A stretch of 64,000 nucleotides of DNA from Pseudomonas sp. 7SR1 (GTDB lineage Bacteria; Pseudomonadota; Gammaproteobacteria; Pseudomonadales; Pseudomonadaceae). This document shows, piece by piece, positions 27,989 through 37,368 of the stretch; the first letter of the stretch is position 1, and each line of letters begins with the position of its first letter. The notes under the pieces were generated by a model. The model was not told the DNA's origin and searched no databases. It worked only from the letters and a program-made list of their open reading frames with translations. The translations under genes were made by a program, and so were the position numbers. The stretch covers positions 1,338,001 through 1,402,000 of the forward strand of contig NZ_LT707064.1 of assembly GCF_900156465.1 (NCBI RefSeq). The letters run 5' to 3'.

Positions 27989-29869
27989 TCAGATCTTGAA
28001 GCTGTCCACCAGTTGCTTCAGGCGGTTGGCCTGCTGGGACAAGGCATCGCAATCCTTGAGGGTCTCATTGAGATTGGCCACGCTTTGCTGGTTCAGCAGG
28101 TTGATCTGGCTGACGTCCATGTTGAGAGTTTCCACCACGGCGCTCTGCTCTTCGGTCGCGGCGGCGACCGACTGGTTCATGCCGTCGATTTCGCCGATGC
28201 GCTGCGTCACGCTGACCAGCCGCAGGCCGGCCTGGTTGGCGACCTCCACGCTTTCAGCGCTGGATGCCTGGCTGGCGTTCATCGTGGTCACCGCTTCACG
28301 GGAACCCACCTGCAGGGAGGTGATCATCTTGTGGATCTCTTCCGCCGACTCCTGGGTGCGGTGCGCCAGGTTGCGCACCTCATCGGCCACCACCGCGAAA
28401 CCGCGCCCGGCTTCGCCGGCACGGGCTGCTTCGATGGCGGCGTTCAGGGCCAGCAGGTTGGTCTGCTGGGAGATGCCCTTGATCACATCCAGGATGTGCC
28501 CGATGTTGTCGGTGCTGGCGTTCAGCGTTTCGATCTGGGTGCAGGAGAGGCTGATTTTCTCCGACAGTTCGGACATCGCCTGGATGGTTTTTTCCACCAC
28601 CTGGCGGCCGTCTTCAGCCTGTTCGCTGGCACCGCTGGCATGCTGCGAGGCATCGGCGGCGTTGCGAGCGATTTCCTGGGTCGCGGCCCCCAACTGATTG
28701 ATGGCCGCCGCCACGCTGTTGGTGCGGGCACTCTGCTCATCCGAACCTATGATCGACGCGTTGGACGAAGTCATCACCCGCTGCGACAAGTCGTGCACCT
28801 GCCGGGTAGCGGAGGAGACTTCAGCGATCGAGGCGTGGATACGTTCCACGAACTGGTTGAACGAGCTGCCCAGCTCACCGAACTCGTCCTTGCTCTGCAC
28901 CACCAGGCGCCGGGTCAGGTCGCCTTCGCCCTGGGCGATGTCCTGCATGGCGCGTCCCATGGTGGTGAGCGGGCGCATCAGCACCTGGATCAACAGGCTC
29001 AGCAGCAGCGCAATGGCCGCCACCGCGACGAACATCGCAATCAGCGCCGAGGTACGGAACTGGCTCAGCGGTGCATAGGCCTTGTCCTCATCGATCGACA
29101 GGCCGATGTACCACTGCGCATTCGGCAGGCCCGCCACCTGTGTGAACGAGAGGATCCGGTCCTGTCCGTTCAGTTCCACTTCCTGGATGCCTTTCTCGAT
29201 GCGCACCGGCGTGCCGGGGTAGATGTCCTTGAGGTTCTTCATCACCTGGTCCTTGTCCGGACTGACGATGACCTGACCGTCGCCGCTGACCAGGAAGGCA
29301 TACCCGATGCCGCCGAAATCCACCGAGTTGATGATTCTCACCAGGGTTTCCAGGCTCAGGTCACCGCCCACCACGCCCAGCAGCTCGCCGTTGCGTTTCA
29401 CCGGCAGGGCAATGGTGACCACCAGGCCGCCGACCGCGGCCATATAGGGCGGGGTCAGCATGGTGCGGTCGGCGGCGACCGCCTGTTTGTACCAGGGACG
29501 CTGGCGCGGGTCGTAGCCGTCGGGCATCTTCGCGTCGGGGCGCTGGGTGAACACACCGTTGGCCTGGCCCACGTAGGTGAACTGGAAATTGGAGGTCAGC
29601 GCCGGCTGGTCCACAAGCCCCGGCAGGTCGGCACTGACGCCTTGATGGGCGATGTTCTGCGCCAGGTTTTCCAGCACCAGCACCCGGCCGCTCATCCAGT
29701 TCTGGACGCTGCTGGCCGTCAACTCGCCGGATTGCTCGATGGACGATTCGAGACTGCGGCCGATGGTGTTGCGCTGCAGATAATCGTTGTAGAGGGTGAA
29801 CAGGGCGAAAGCCAACACTACTACACCAGAGGCGGCCAGCAGGATCTTATGGCTGAACTTTAGATTCAT
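27989..29869 (-). CDS. Methyl-accepting chemotaxis protein with dCache ligand domain
   Basis: A 626-aa chemoreceptor. TM1 is about 10-30, followed by a periplasmic double-Cache domain, TM2 (about 280-300, [18 protein letters not shown]), HAMP and a cytoplasmic signalling domain with the hairpin tip [21 protein letters not shown]. The ligand region contains YDPRQRPWY followed by PPY and VVGGDL, resembling the motif of amino-acid-binding dCACHE_1 receptors such as PctA of P. aeruginosa, so amino acids are the likely ligands (inference). I chose the ATG at 29869 because TM1 begins just after it; the longer frame to 30082 has non-conserved sequence. Convergent with mgoD. Confidence 0.9.
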   Translation of the reverse strand: MNLKFSHKILLAASGVVVLAFALFTLYNDYLQRNTIGRSLESSIEQSGELTASSVQNWMSGRVLVLENLAQNIAHQGVSADLPGLVDQPALTSNFQFTYVGQANGVFTQRPDAKMPDGYDPRQRPWYKQAVAADRTMLTPPYMAAVGGLVVTIALPVKRNGELLGVVGGDLSLETLVRIINSVDFGGIGYAFLVSGDGQVIVSPDKDQVMKNLKDIYPGTPVRIEKGIQEVELNGQDRILSFTQVAGLPNAQWYIGLSIDEDKAYAPLSQFRTSALIAMFVAVAAIALLLSLLIQVLMRPLTTMGRAMQDIAQGEGDLTRRLVVQSKDEFGELGSSFNQFVERIHASIAEVSSATRQVHDLSQRVMTSSNASIIGSDEQSARTNSVAAAINQLGAATQEIARNAADASQHASGASEQAEDGRQVVEKTIQAMSELSEKISLSCTQIETLNASTDNIGHILDVIKGISQQTNLLALNAAIEAARAGEAGRGFAVVADEVRNLAHRTQESAEEIHKMITSLQVGSREAVTTMNASQASSAESVEVANQAGLRLVSVTQRIGEIDGMNQSVAAATEEQSAVVETLNMDVSQINLLNQQSVANLNETLKDCDALSQQANRLKQLVDSFKI

Positions 29870-30077
29870 CGATGAGGACTTCTTCTGCAGAGAGTGGGGG
29901 TGCATTCCGGGTTGCAACATTCCATGTGACAGCGCGGGCGGGAGGGAACCCCGCTCCATTTTGGTGCACGCATATTCCTCTGTCGGCAAGTTCGGGAAAA
30001 AAATTAGGACTTTAAAAAACTGGGCGACGGAAGGCCGCGACAGTCGAACGGTGGTTGCAAATTCTCCGGACGCTGAT

Positions 30078-30096
30078 GACAATGCGACCTATTATC
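30078..30096. promoter_or_regulatory. Fur-box-like site upstream of the ECF sigma gene
   Basis: GACAATGCGACCTATTATC matches 13 of 19 positions of the Fur consensus GATAATGATAATCATTATC. It lies 28 bp upstream of the FecI-like sigma gene start, as expected for iron-repressed sigma/anti-sigma/receptor sets. Confidence 0.6.
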
Positions 30097-30123
30097 ATTT
30101 GTGACACCCAGGGCGTCGCGTTC

Positions 30124-30624
30124 ATGTCATCTCCCGAGTTTGCAGTGCAGGCGCTCTACATCAACCATCACGGCTGGCTTCATACCTGGTTGCGCAATCG
30201 GCTCGGCAACGCCGCGGATGCGGCGGACCTGGCCCAGGATACGTTCGTGCGCCTGCTGCAGCGCACCGAGCGCCTGGAACTCAAGGCCCCGCGTGCCTTT
30301 TTGCGTACCATTGCCCAAGGCCTGGTCATCGACCACTGGCGGCGGGAAGAGATCGAGCGGGCATACCTCGAAACCATAGCCCATCTGCCGGAAGCCGAAG
30401 TCCCTGGCGCCGAAGCCCAGGCCCTGATCCTGGAACTGCTGGAGGCCATCGCCAGGATGCTCGAAGGCCTGAAGCCAAAGGTGCGCCGGGCCTTCCTGCT
30501 GGCCCAATGCGAAGGCCTGACCTACAAGCAGATCGCCGAACACATGGGCATTTCCCTGCGCTCGGTGGAACGTTATGTCGCCGATGCGCTGTATCACTGT
30601 TACGTGTTGCGCTATGACCACTGA
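30124..30624 (+). CDS. FecI-like ECF sigma factor
   Basis: A 166-aa extracytoplasmic-function sigma factor for iron uptake. Region 2 shows NAADAADLAQDTFVRLL and FLRTIAQGLVIDHWRR; region 4 shows LAQCEGLTYKQIAEHMGISLRSVERYV. The ATG at 30124 is the best fit to family length; ATGs at 30055 and 30082 would add sequence before the conserved part. It overlaps the following fecR-like gene by 11 bp and lies behind a Fur-like box. It likely directs transcription of the TonB receptor gene downstream once the receptor binds its ferri-siderophore. Confidence 0.9.
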   Translation: MSSPEFAVQALYINHHGWLHTWLRNRLGNAADAADLAQDTFVRLLQRTERLELKAPRAFLRTIAQGLVIDHWRREEIERAYLETIAHLPEAEVPGAEAQALILELLEAIARMLEGLKPKVRRAFLLAQCEGLTYKQIAEHMGISLRSVERYVADALYHCYVLRYDH

Positions 30625-31603
30625 CCCCATGGGCCGCCGCAACGGACCCTCGCAGCAAGTGGTCAGGCAAGCGATCAATTGGGTGCTGCGCCTGCGCAAC
30701 CACGCCGCTCATCCGAGCCTGCGTCAACAGTGCGAGGTCTGGCGCGCTGCCCATCCCGAACACGAACTGGCCTGGCAGCGGGTGCAATCGCTGCACAGCG
30801 AACTGACCTCGAACCTGCGAGCCGTGCCCGGCGCCCACATCGCCCTCGAAACCCTGGAGAACAGCGCCCGGCGACTCGACCGCAGGCAGGCCTTGAAACT
30901 GCTTTCTGGCGTGGCACTGGTGGGCTGCGCCGCGTGGTTGGGCAAAGACCTGGGCGGGCAGCCATGGACCGCCGATTTCGCAACCGCCACCGGCGAACGC
31001 CGAGGCTTCCAGTTGCCGGACGGAACACGGCTCGAACTCAACACCCACAGCGCCGCCGATCTGGATTACACCTCGCAGCAACGCCTGATCACCCTGGCCC
31101 GCGGTGAAATCATGGTCACCTGCGGGCGCGATCCGGCGCGACCGTTGCTGGTACGAAGCCGACAGGGATTGTTCGAAGGCCAGGAGGGACGCTTCATCGT
31201 GCGCCAGGACAGCGATTGCACGCGCCTGAGTGTCAGCAGTGGCCGGGTGGTGATCCGTTCCCACACTGGCAGCGATGGCGCGCCGATCCAGGTGAATGCC
31301 GGGCAGCACTATCTCGTTTCCGCCTCCACGGCGACCGTGGCACCGCCGCTGGACATGGACGCTGGTGCATGGGCGGACGGATTGATCGTCACCCGCAACA
31401 TGCGCCTGGAGGACTTTCTCAACGAAGTAGGACGCTACCGCCGGGGCTACCTCACATGCGCCGCATCGATCGCCGACTTGCGGCTGTCGGGCGTCTTCCG
31501 CCTGGAGGACACCGACAGGCTGCTGGCCGTCCTGCCTCGCACGCTCGGGGTGCAGATACGTTATCGGACCCGCTGGTGGGTCACGGTGGAACGCCCTGCC
31601 TGA
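30614..31603 (+). CDS. FecR-like anti-sigma/sigma regulator
   Basis: A 329-aa inner-membrane regulator that relays the receptor signal to the ECF sigma factor. The N-terminal cytoplasmic part carries the DUF4880-type segment QAINWVLRLRN..CEVWRAAHPEHELAWQRV. A single membrane segment follows (about 95-112, LKLLSGVALVGCAAWLG), then the periplasmic FecR domain (GERRGFQLPDGTRLELN..) and a secretin/TonB-like end. Its start overlaps the sigma gene stop, giving translational coupling, and the receptor gene follows 85 bp downstream. Confidence 0.9.
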   Translation: MTTDPMGRRNGPSQQVVRQAINWVLRLRNHAAHPSLRQQCEVWRAAHPEHELAWQRVQSLHSELTSNLRAVPGAHIALETLENSARRLDRRQALKLLSGVALVGCAAWLGKDLGGQPWTADFATATGERRGFQLPDGTRLELNTHSAADLDYTSQQRLITLARGEIMVTCGRDPARPLLVRSRQGLFEGQEGRFIVRQDSDCTRLSVSSGRVVIRSHTGSDGAPIQVNAGQHYLVSASTATVAPPLDMDAGAWADGLIVTRNMRLEDFLNEVGRYRRGYLTCAASIADLRLSGVFRLEDTDRLLAVLPRTLGVQIRYRTRWWVTVERPA

Positions 31604-31688
31604 TTTTTTGGCGGGTTTTGGGCGGCTGTCCGGCTAGGAAGGTAAGCAACGCTTTTCTGCCTTCAGCGACTCCAACGGAAACCTGTAA

Positions 31689-34190
31689 ATGACTGAGCGC
31701 GTACACTTCAAGACCCCCTTTGGCGGCTCCTCGGACACCGGCCTGCTGCGCCAGGCCATCCGCGCCGCGCTACTGACCACGGCGCTGAGTGCCGGCGTCG
31801 CGCCGATGCTGGCGGTCGCCGCCGACAGCGTCAGCACCAGCCGCCAGAGCTACAACATTCCCGCCGGCCCCCTCAGCGATGTGTTGAACCAGTTCGCGCG
31901 CCAGGCGGGCATCACCCTGGCCAGTACCCCGGAGCAGACCCGTGGCGTGCAGTCCCCTGGCCTGCAAGGCGAATATTCGGCAGACCAGGCCCTGAGCCAT
32001 CTGCTCAGCGGTTCAGGACTGGTTGCCGTCAGCCAGGACGGCAGCAGTTATGTCCTGCAGACCGAGGCCGAGGTCAGCACCCTGGCGCTGCCCACCACCG
32101 ATATCAAGGGCTTTGCCCTGGGTAATGCCCTGGGCAGCATGGAGGGCTACAACGCCACCCACAGCCAGGTCGCCACCAAGACCAGTACCGCCCTGCGGGA
32201 AACCTCCCAAAGCGTATCGGTGGTCACCCGCGAGCAGATGGACGACCAGGGTGCACAGACCGTGTCACAGGCCATGCGTTATACCCCAGGCGTATTGACC
32301 AACCCCTACGGCGCCACCCACCGCTACGACTACGTGGCGATGCGCGGCTTCAACGATGGCTCGGTGGACAACATCTACCTCGACGGCCTCAAGTCCATGG
32401 GCGACAGCGGCACCTACAGTTCGATCCAGATCGATCCGTATTTCCTGGAGCGGGTCGATATCCTCAAGGGACCGTCCTCGGTGCTCTACGGTCGCAGTTC
32501 TCCTGGCGGACTGGTGGCGCTCACCAGCAAGAAGCCCTTGTACGAGGCCTATCACCAGATCCAGGCGTCGGTCGGCACCCAGGGCCAGCGCGGCATGGGC
32601 TTCGACTTCACCGGCCCGGTGGACGACGACAAGCGCATCGCCTATCGCCTGATCGGCCTGGCGGACACGTCCGACACCCAGTTCGACCATAACAAGGAAA
32701 AGCGCTTCGCCCTCGCGCCCACCGTGAGCATCGACTTCACCGAAGACACCTCGCTGACCCTCCAGGCCTACCTGCAACATGACCCCGACGGCGGCTACCA
32801 TGGCGGCATGCCGGCCGACGGTACCCTGCACCAGCGCAACGGCCGACGGATTTCCGAGAATTTCTTCGAGGGCGAACCGGGGGTCGATCGCTATGAGCGT
32901 GACCAGCAATCGTTCGGCTACCAGTTCGAGCACCGTTTCAATGATGTCTTCACCGCCCGGCAGAACTTCCGCTACCTGGATTCGGAGGTCAAGAACGACC
33001 AGGTCTATGCCTACGGCTGGACGACGCCCACCAGCAACGAGCTCAATCGCTATTACACCGGCGCCGAAGAAAAGCTCCACGCCTTCATCGTCGATAACAT
33101 GCTGCAAGCCGAATTCTTCACCGGCGCGACCAAACACACCGTGCTGATGGGCGCCGACTACCAGCGGCGCAAGACTGTGGTGGACTGGACCAGCGGCAGC
33201 CTGGCGCCGATCAACGCCTTCGATCCGGTCTACGGCAACTCGACCATCACCTACTCCAGCCCCACCAGCTATCTGCGGCGCCTGGAGCAGACTGGCGTCT
33301 ACCTGCAAGATCTGGTGGAAATGGACAAATGGCGCTTCTCTCTCGGCCTGCGCCAGGACTGGGTCGAGACCTCGGATGAAAACCGCATCGCCGAATCCGG
33401 TCGCCCGCAAGGCACCGAAATCAACGACAAGCGCACCAAGCTCACCGGTCGCGCCGGCGCCTTGTACTTGTTCGACAACGGCCTGGCGCCGTACATCAGC
33501 TATTCCGAGTCGTTCAACCCCAACTCCTACGCCGACAGCGCCGGCAATCCACTGCCACCCACCGATGGCAAGCAATGGGAACTGGGCTTGAAGTACCAGC
33601 CACCGGGCACGGATGACTTGTACACGGCGTCGCTGTTCCGCATCGACCAGGAAAACCTGGCGACCAAGCTGCCCCAGGAGAACTTCTACCGCGCCGTGGG
33701 TGCCGTGCGCTCCCAGGGCCTGGAACTGGAAGCGCACCTGCAGTTGACCGAGCAGCTCAAGCTGCTGGGCAGCTACACCTTCACCGATATCGAATACTCG
33801 AAATCAATGGTCAGCACCCTGAGTACCCCCACCGACATCATCGAAAACAAAGGCAACTCACCGACCCAGGCCCCGCGCCACATGGCATCGGTGTGGGCCG
33901 ACTACAGATTCGACAGCGGCGCCCTCGATGGCCTGCGACTGGGCGGTGGCGTGCGATATGTCGGCTACAGCTGGGCCGATGCGGAGAACACCATGAAAGT
34001 GCCCTCCTACACGCTGTTCGATGCTTCGGTGGGGTATGACCTGGGCAAGGTCGGCTTGAAGGGCATGGACGTTCGCCTGAACGCCAACAACCTGACCAAC
34101 GAAACCTACGTGGCCTCCTGCGCCAGCTTGAGTTACTGCTACATGGGCGAAGAACGCAACGTGGCGGCTACGGTGAGTTATCAGTTCTGA
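31689..34190 (+). CDS. TonB-dependent siderophore receptor with signalling domain
   Basis: An 833-aa outer-membrane transducer. It has a signal peptide (cleavage near AVAADS), a secretin/TonB N-terminal signalling domain (about 48-125, SYNIPAGPLSDVLNQFARQAGITL), a plug domain (about 160-270, with ERVDILKGPSSVLYGRSSPGG) and a beta-barrel ending in aromatic F (ATVSYQF). The signalling domain fits regulation through the adjacent sigma/FecR pair. Sequence style (YVASCAS..SYCYMGEERN near the end) resembles hydroxamate receptors such as FiuA (ferrichrome) or FoxA (ferrioxamine) of P. aeruginosa, and the sigma-regulator-receptor order matches both systems; I cannot choose between them. Confidence 0.9.
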   Translation: MTERVHFKTPFGGSSDTGLLRQAIRAALLTTALSAGVAPMLAVAADSVSTSRQSYNIPAGPLSDVLNQFARQAGITLASTPEQTRGVQSPGLQGEYSADQALSHLLSGSGLVAVSQDGSSYVLQTEAEVSTLALPTTDIKGFALGNALGSMEGYNATHSQVATKTSTALRETSQSVSVVTREQMDDQGAQTVSQAMRYTPGVLTNPYGATHRYDYVAMRGFNDGSVDNIYLDGLKSMGDSGTYSSIQIDPYFLERVDILKGPSSVLYGRSSPGGLVALTSKKPLYEAYHQIQASVGTQGQRGMGFDFTGPVDDDKRIAYRLIGLADTSDTQFDHNKEKRFALAPTVSIDFTEDTSLTLQAYLQHDPDGGYHGGMPADGTLHQRNGRRISENFFEGEPGVDRYERDQQSFGYQFEHRFNDVFTARQNFRYLDSEVKNDQVYAYGWTTPTSNELNRYYTGAEEKLHAFIVDNMLQAEFFTGATKHTVLMGADYQRRKTVVDWTSGSLAPINAFDPVYGNSTITYSSPTSYLRRLEQTGVYLQDLVEMDKWRFSLGLRQDWVETSDENRIAESGRPQGTEINDKRTKLTGRAGALYLFDNGLAPYISYSESFNPNSYADSAGNPLPPTDGKQWELGLKYQPPGTDDLYTASLFRIDQENLATKLPQENFYRAVGAVRSQGLELEAHLQLTEQLKLLGSYTFTDIEYSKSMVSTLSTPTDIIENKGNSPTQAPRHMASVWADYRFDSGALDGLRLGGGVRYVGYSWADAENTMKVPSYTLFDASVGYDLGKVGLKGMDVRLNANNLTNETYVASCASLSYCYMGEERNVAATVSYQF

Positions 34191-34216
34191 CTCATTCTTC
34201 AGGTCACCCACGCCCC

Positions 34217-34355
34217 CCCCTGTGGCGGGGGGATTTATCCCCGCTGGGCTGCGCAGCAGCCCTTTGACTGCCGCCTCGTGGTGTCAGGCCTGATTGCACT
34301 CAACCTTTTTGGGGCCGCTGCGCGGCCCAGCGGGGGTAAAGTCCCTCGCCACGGG
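34217..34355. repeat. REPIN of a second REP family
   Basis: An inverted pair of a GC-rich REP type: CCCCTGTGGCGGGGGGATTTATCCCCGCTGGGCTGCGC on the left and the related arm ending GGGGGTAAAGTCCCTCGCCACGGG on the right. It lies between the convergent receptor and desaturase genes, where it may also end transcription from both sides. This family is distinct from the TTGCTCGCGA family elsewhere in the window. Confidence 0.75.
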
Positions 34356-34383
34356 TTGTTTTCCATCCCTGAAATTGTGCACC

Positions 34384-35457
34384 TCAAACCCGAACGGCCT
34401 TGCCTTCCTCCCGCACCACACCCTCCTGGCGCACGAACCGATTCGCCCGCCCGAACGTGCCAACGTCATTGAACCGCACGCCCATCTCCCGCATCACCTG
34501 GTGAGCCACCGGCACCGTCAGTTGGCGAATGTAGAACGGCTCCTTCACCACGAAATGATGGATCCCGTGACTACTGCCGAAGTTGAAGCAGAAAGCTTGC
34601 AACGGCCACAACCACCAGGGATTGAGCACCTGGGTCTGCTGGATGACATTGCCTGGCTCGATGTCGCCGTAGTAGTGCATGTTCGAGCTGATGAAGTGCA
34701 GGCAAAAGGTACGCAATACATTCGGGCCGATGATCACCACCGCGGCGATGTCGATCACGTGCATGACCGACAACGTGGTCGCCGACCAATCGATCGACGT
34801 ACCCATCAGGCTCGCGACGCCGTTGGCCCCATGAAAACCGAGGAACACATACCAGGCGCCCCAGTGCAGCAACGCCAGCGGGAAGTACACCTTCAGCGTG
34901 CGCTTGAGAATGCTGCGCCTGTGGGCCCAGGTCCTGGCCCGAAGCAGGCGGATGAACGCCGACATGACGTTGTCCCCCACCATCAGCAGCCTCGCCAGCC
35001 CCCAGGGCTCGCCGTTGGTGATGGCCCGCTCTTCCAGGTCGGCTTCGCTGCCGGATACCTTGTGGTGATTGAGGTGCAGGTGGCGGCGGATCCACGGGTT
35101 GATGGTGCTCGGCCGCGCCAGCCAGACCAGCCCCATCATCAGGTTATGGGGCAGGCGTTGCTTGCGAAAATACATGCTGTGGATCAGGTCATGCTCCAGC
35201 TCATGGGTCAGGGAGGCGAAAAAGGCGTTGAGCAGCAAGCACGCCCAGCCGGCCAGATGCCCGTTGATATAGAGCAGCGCCGATCCGATCATCCCCGCCA
35301 GGGCGAACGTCAGGATGCCAGCTCCCATCGCATCCTGATGCCGCAGGATCGGATAACGCTGGCGTAACTCATCGCCCCGGGCCAGCACGACCTGGCGGAT
35401 ATGGGCGGCGCGTTGTTGTGCATTCAATCGGTCGGGACTTGCGCAAGTGCCGTGCAT
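34384..35457 (-). CDS. Membrane fatty-acid desaturase
   Basis: A 357-aa integral-membrane di-iron desaturase. The three histidine clusters are present: HELEHDLIH near residue 85, HLHLNHH near 127, and GIHHF near 308. Hydrophobic segments lie between them (for example AGILTFALAGMIGSALLYI and HVIDIAAVVIIGPNVLRTF). The protein would insert double bonds in acyl chains or act on a related lipid substrate; the exact substrate is not readable. It is transcribed divergently from an AraC-type regulator 100 bp away, a natural candidate regulator. Unlike desA further along the window, it has a different length and box arrangement, so the two are not close copies. Confidence 0.87.
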   Translation of the reverse strand: MHGTCASPDRLNAQQRAAHIRQVVLARGDELRQRYPILRHQDAMGAGILTFALAGMIGSALLYINGHLAGWACLLLNAFFASLTHELEHDLIHSMYFRKQRLPHNLMMGLVWLARPSTINPWIRRHLHLNHHKVSGSEADLEERAITNGEPWGLARLLMVGDNVMSAFIRLLRARTWAHRRSILKRTLKVYFPLALLHWGAWYVFLGFHGANGVASLMGTSIDWSATTLSVMHVIDIAAVVIIGPNVLRTFCLHFISSNMHYYGDIEPGNVIQQTQVLNPWWLWPLQAFCFNFGSSHGIHHFVVKEPFYIRQLTVPVAHQVMREMGVRFNDVGTFGRANRFVRQEGVVREEGKAVRV

Positions 35458-35557
35458 GGCTTACATCCTCTGATAACGATGTGCTCATCCTGACGGGCGT
35501 TGTTCCACAGGGTAGTAGCCGTAGACGCCAACCTGTTGACCGCAAGCGCCAATTGTC

Positions 35558-36562
35558 ATGACTGAACCGACCACCCTTGCCAGCTGGACCCGGGCCCTGC
35601 GCAAACAGCTCGATGCGCTGGGGCTGGACAGCCACGCCCTGTGCCTGGAGGCCGGCCTCGACCCACAATTGATGGACGACCCGAACGCCCGCTACCCGCT
35701 CTCGGGCACCAGTCGCCTGTGGACCCTGGCCGTACAGGCCAGCGGCGATCCGGCCATCGGCCTGCGGGTATCGCGCTTCGTCAGTCCCACCACGTTCCAC
35801 GCACTGGGTTACGCCCTGGTGGCCAGCGGCAGCCTGCGGGAAGTGTTCGAGCGGATCGTGCGCTACCACCCGGTGGTCAGCGACGCGCTGACGCTGCAAT
35901 TGCGTCGCTGTGAAGACCGCTACCGCTTCAGCCTCGACACGCCCCAGGACCACCCGGCCCCGGCCTTCGAAGCCCTCGATGCATTCGCCGCGATCTATGT
36001 GCGCACCTGTCGCAACCGGCTGGGTCGCGACTATGCGCCGTTGGCAGTCTACCTGCGGCGGCCGGAGCCGGCGGACCCCGAGCCCTGGCATAAAGTGTTC
36101 CGCTCGCCGGTGCATTTCGCCGCCGCGCAGGATTGCCTGGAGTTCAGCCTCGCCGACTTCGACAGGCACCTGGACGACGCCAACCCGGAATTGGCCGAAC
36201 ACAACGAAACGGTACTCAAGCGCACCCTCGCCCAGCTCCAGCCACTGACCTGGGAACGCAAGGTGCGGGCCGCTATCGAGGCCCAGTTACCCGAAGGCGA
36301 ACCCAGCGCCGAACGCATCGCCCAGACCATGCACCTGAGCCTGCGCAGCCTGCAACGACACCTGGCCGACGAAGGCTGTCGCTTCGATGCCTTGCTCAAC
36401 GAATGCCGGGAGAACCTGGCGCTGCTGCACCTGCGCGATCCCCAGTGCTCGCTGAGCGAAGTCGGCTACCTGCTGGGCTTTGCCGATGCCAGCAGCTTCA
36501 GCCGCGCCTTCAAGCGCTGGACCGGCATGACCCCGGGGCAGTTTCGCGAGGGGCTGCGCTGA
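35558..36562 (+). CDS. AraC-family transcriptional regulator
   Basis: A 334-aa regulator of the OruR/ArgR-like subgroup with a large N-terminal arabinose-binding-like (DUF) domain (about 25-210) and a C-terminal pair of helix-turn-helix motifs (about 235-330: SAERIAQTMHLSLRSLQRHLADEG and SLSEVGYLLGFADASSFSRAFKRWTGMTPGQFR). The second motif is the diagnostic AraC signature. Divergent from the desaturase at 34384-35457 with a short shared promoter, suggesting it controls that gene; the effector might be a fatty acid, which is inference. Confidence 0.9.
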   Translation: MTEPTTLASWTRALRKQLDALGLDSHALCLEAGLDPQLMDDPNARYPLSGTSRLWTLAVQASGDPAIGLRVSRFVSPTTFHALGYALVASGSLREVFERIVRYHPVVSDALTLQLRRCEDRYRFSLDTPQDHPAPAFEALDAFAAIYVRTCRNRLGRDYAPLAVYLRRPEPADPEPWHKVFRSPVHFAAAQDCLEFSLADFDRHLDDANPELAEHNETVLKRTLAQLQPLTWERKVRAAIEAQLPEGEPSAERIAQTMHLSLRSLQRHLADEGCRFDALLNECRENLALLHLRDPQCSLSEVGYLLGFADASSFSRAFKRWTGMTPGQFREGLR

Positions 36563-36593
36563 ACCGGATGCGTGCGCCTCGAACTGCCGTCGT

Positions 36594-37280
36594 TCAGGTC
36601 CTGGTCAGGGCCCGCAAACCCTCGATGTCGAGAATCTCGATCTCGCCATAGCCCAGGTGAAGAATGCCCTGGCTCTGCAGGTCCTTGAGGATCTGGTTGG
36701 TGGTCTGGCGCGACAGCGATACCATCAGTGCCAGCTGCTCCTGGGGCAGTTGCAGGACCTGGCGCACCGCGTCGGTCTCGCCGTAGCCTTCGGCGATCAG
36801 CAGCAGGCGATGAGCCAGGCGAGCCGGGGCGGGCATCAGGCTCAGGTGCTCCAGGTTGATGAACGTGAGGCGCAGCTTGTGGCTCATCAACAGCGCAAGA
36901 TGCCGCCAGTAGACCGGTTGCGCCTGCAGCAACGCCAACAGTGCCGCCTGGGGCAGGTGCAGCAGGGTGCACGGGCCGACACACACGGCGTCATGGGTCC
37001 GCGGCTGGCCGTCGAACAGGCAGATTTCCCCGAACCAGTGGGGCGCCTCGATCACACTCAGCAGTGCCTCCTTACCCTGCTCGTTCACCGCGCCTACCCG
37101 TACCGCGCCTTCCAGCACGGCATACAGGCCGCACGGCGGATCGCCGCGCTTGAACAGCCGATGGCCTGGCAGCAGGCGGCGCTCGCGGGCCATGTCCAGC
37201 AGGCTACTCTGTAACTCAACGGGCAAGTGGCTGTACCAGTGGCCGGCCATCAGCGGTAAGTGCCAGGGATGCGAATTCAT
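36594..37280 (-). CDS. Crp/Fnr-family transcriptional regulator
   Basis: A 228-aa regulator with an N-terminal cyclic-nucleotide-binding-like beta-roll (about 20-130, with KRGDPPCGLYAVLEGAVRVG and WFGEICLFDGQPRTHDAV) and a C-terminal winged helix (LPQEQLALMVSLSRQTTNQILKDLQSQGIL). There is no N-terminal cysteine cluster of the Fnr iron-sulfur type. Its phosphate-binding cassette (GEICLFDGQPRTHDA) departs from that of Crp (GELGLFEEGQERSA), so cAMP binding is uncertain. It is convergent with the AraC gene and divergent from the small membrane protein gene at 37369. Confidence 0.88.
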   Translation of the reverse strand: MNSHPWHLPLMAGHWYSHLPVELQSSLLDMARERRLLPGHRLFKRGDPPCGLYAVLEGAVRVGAVNEQGKEALLSVIEAPHWFGEICLFDGQPRTHDAVCVGPCTLLHLPQAALLALLQAQPVYWRHLALLMSHKLRLTFINLEHLSLMPAPARLAHRLLLIAEGYGETDAVRQVLQLPQEQLALMVSLSRQTTNQILKDLQSQGILHLGYGEIEILDIEGLRALTRT

Positions 37281-37368
37281 GGAAACTCCGGGACAAGTGT
37301 CGGCTAACTGACAGAGCGTCGTGCAAGACCTGATGCATCATGCGGGCATCACCACAGGAGGAACAACA

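Noticed and set aside
27944..29863. Plus-strand frame opposite the chemoreceptor
   Set aside because: The chemoreceptor has TM, HAMP and signalling-tip motifs on the minus strand; the opposite frame has none.
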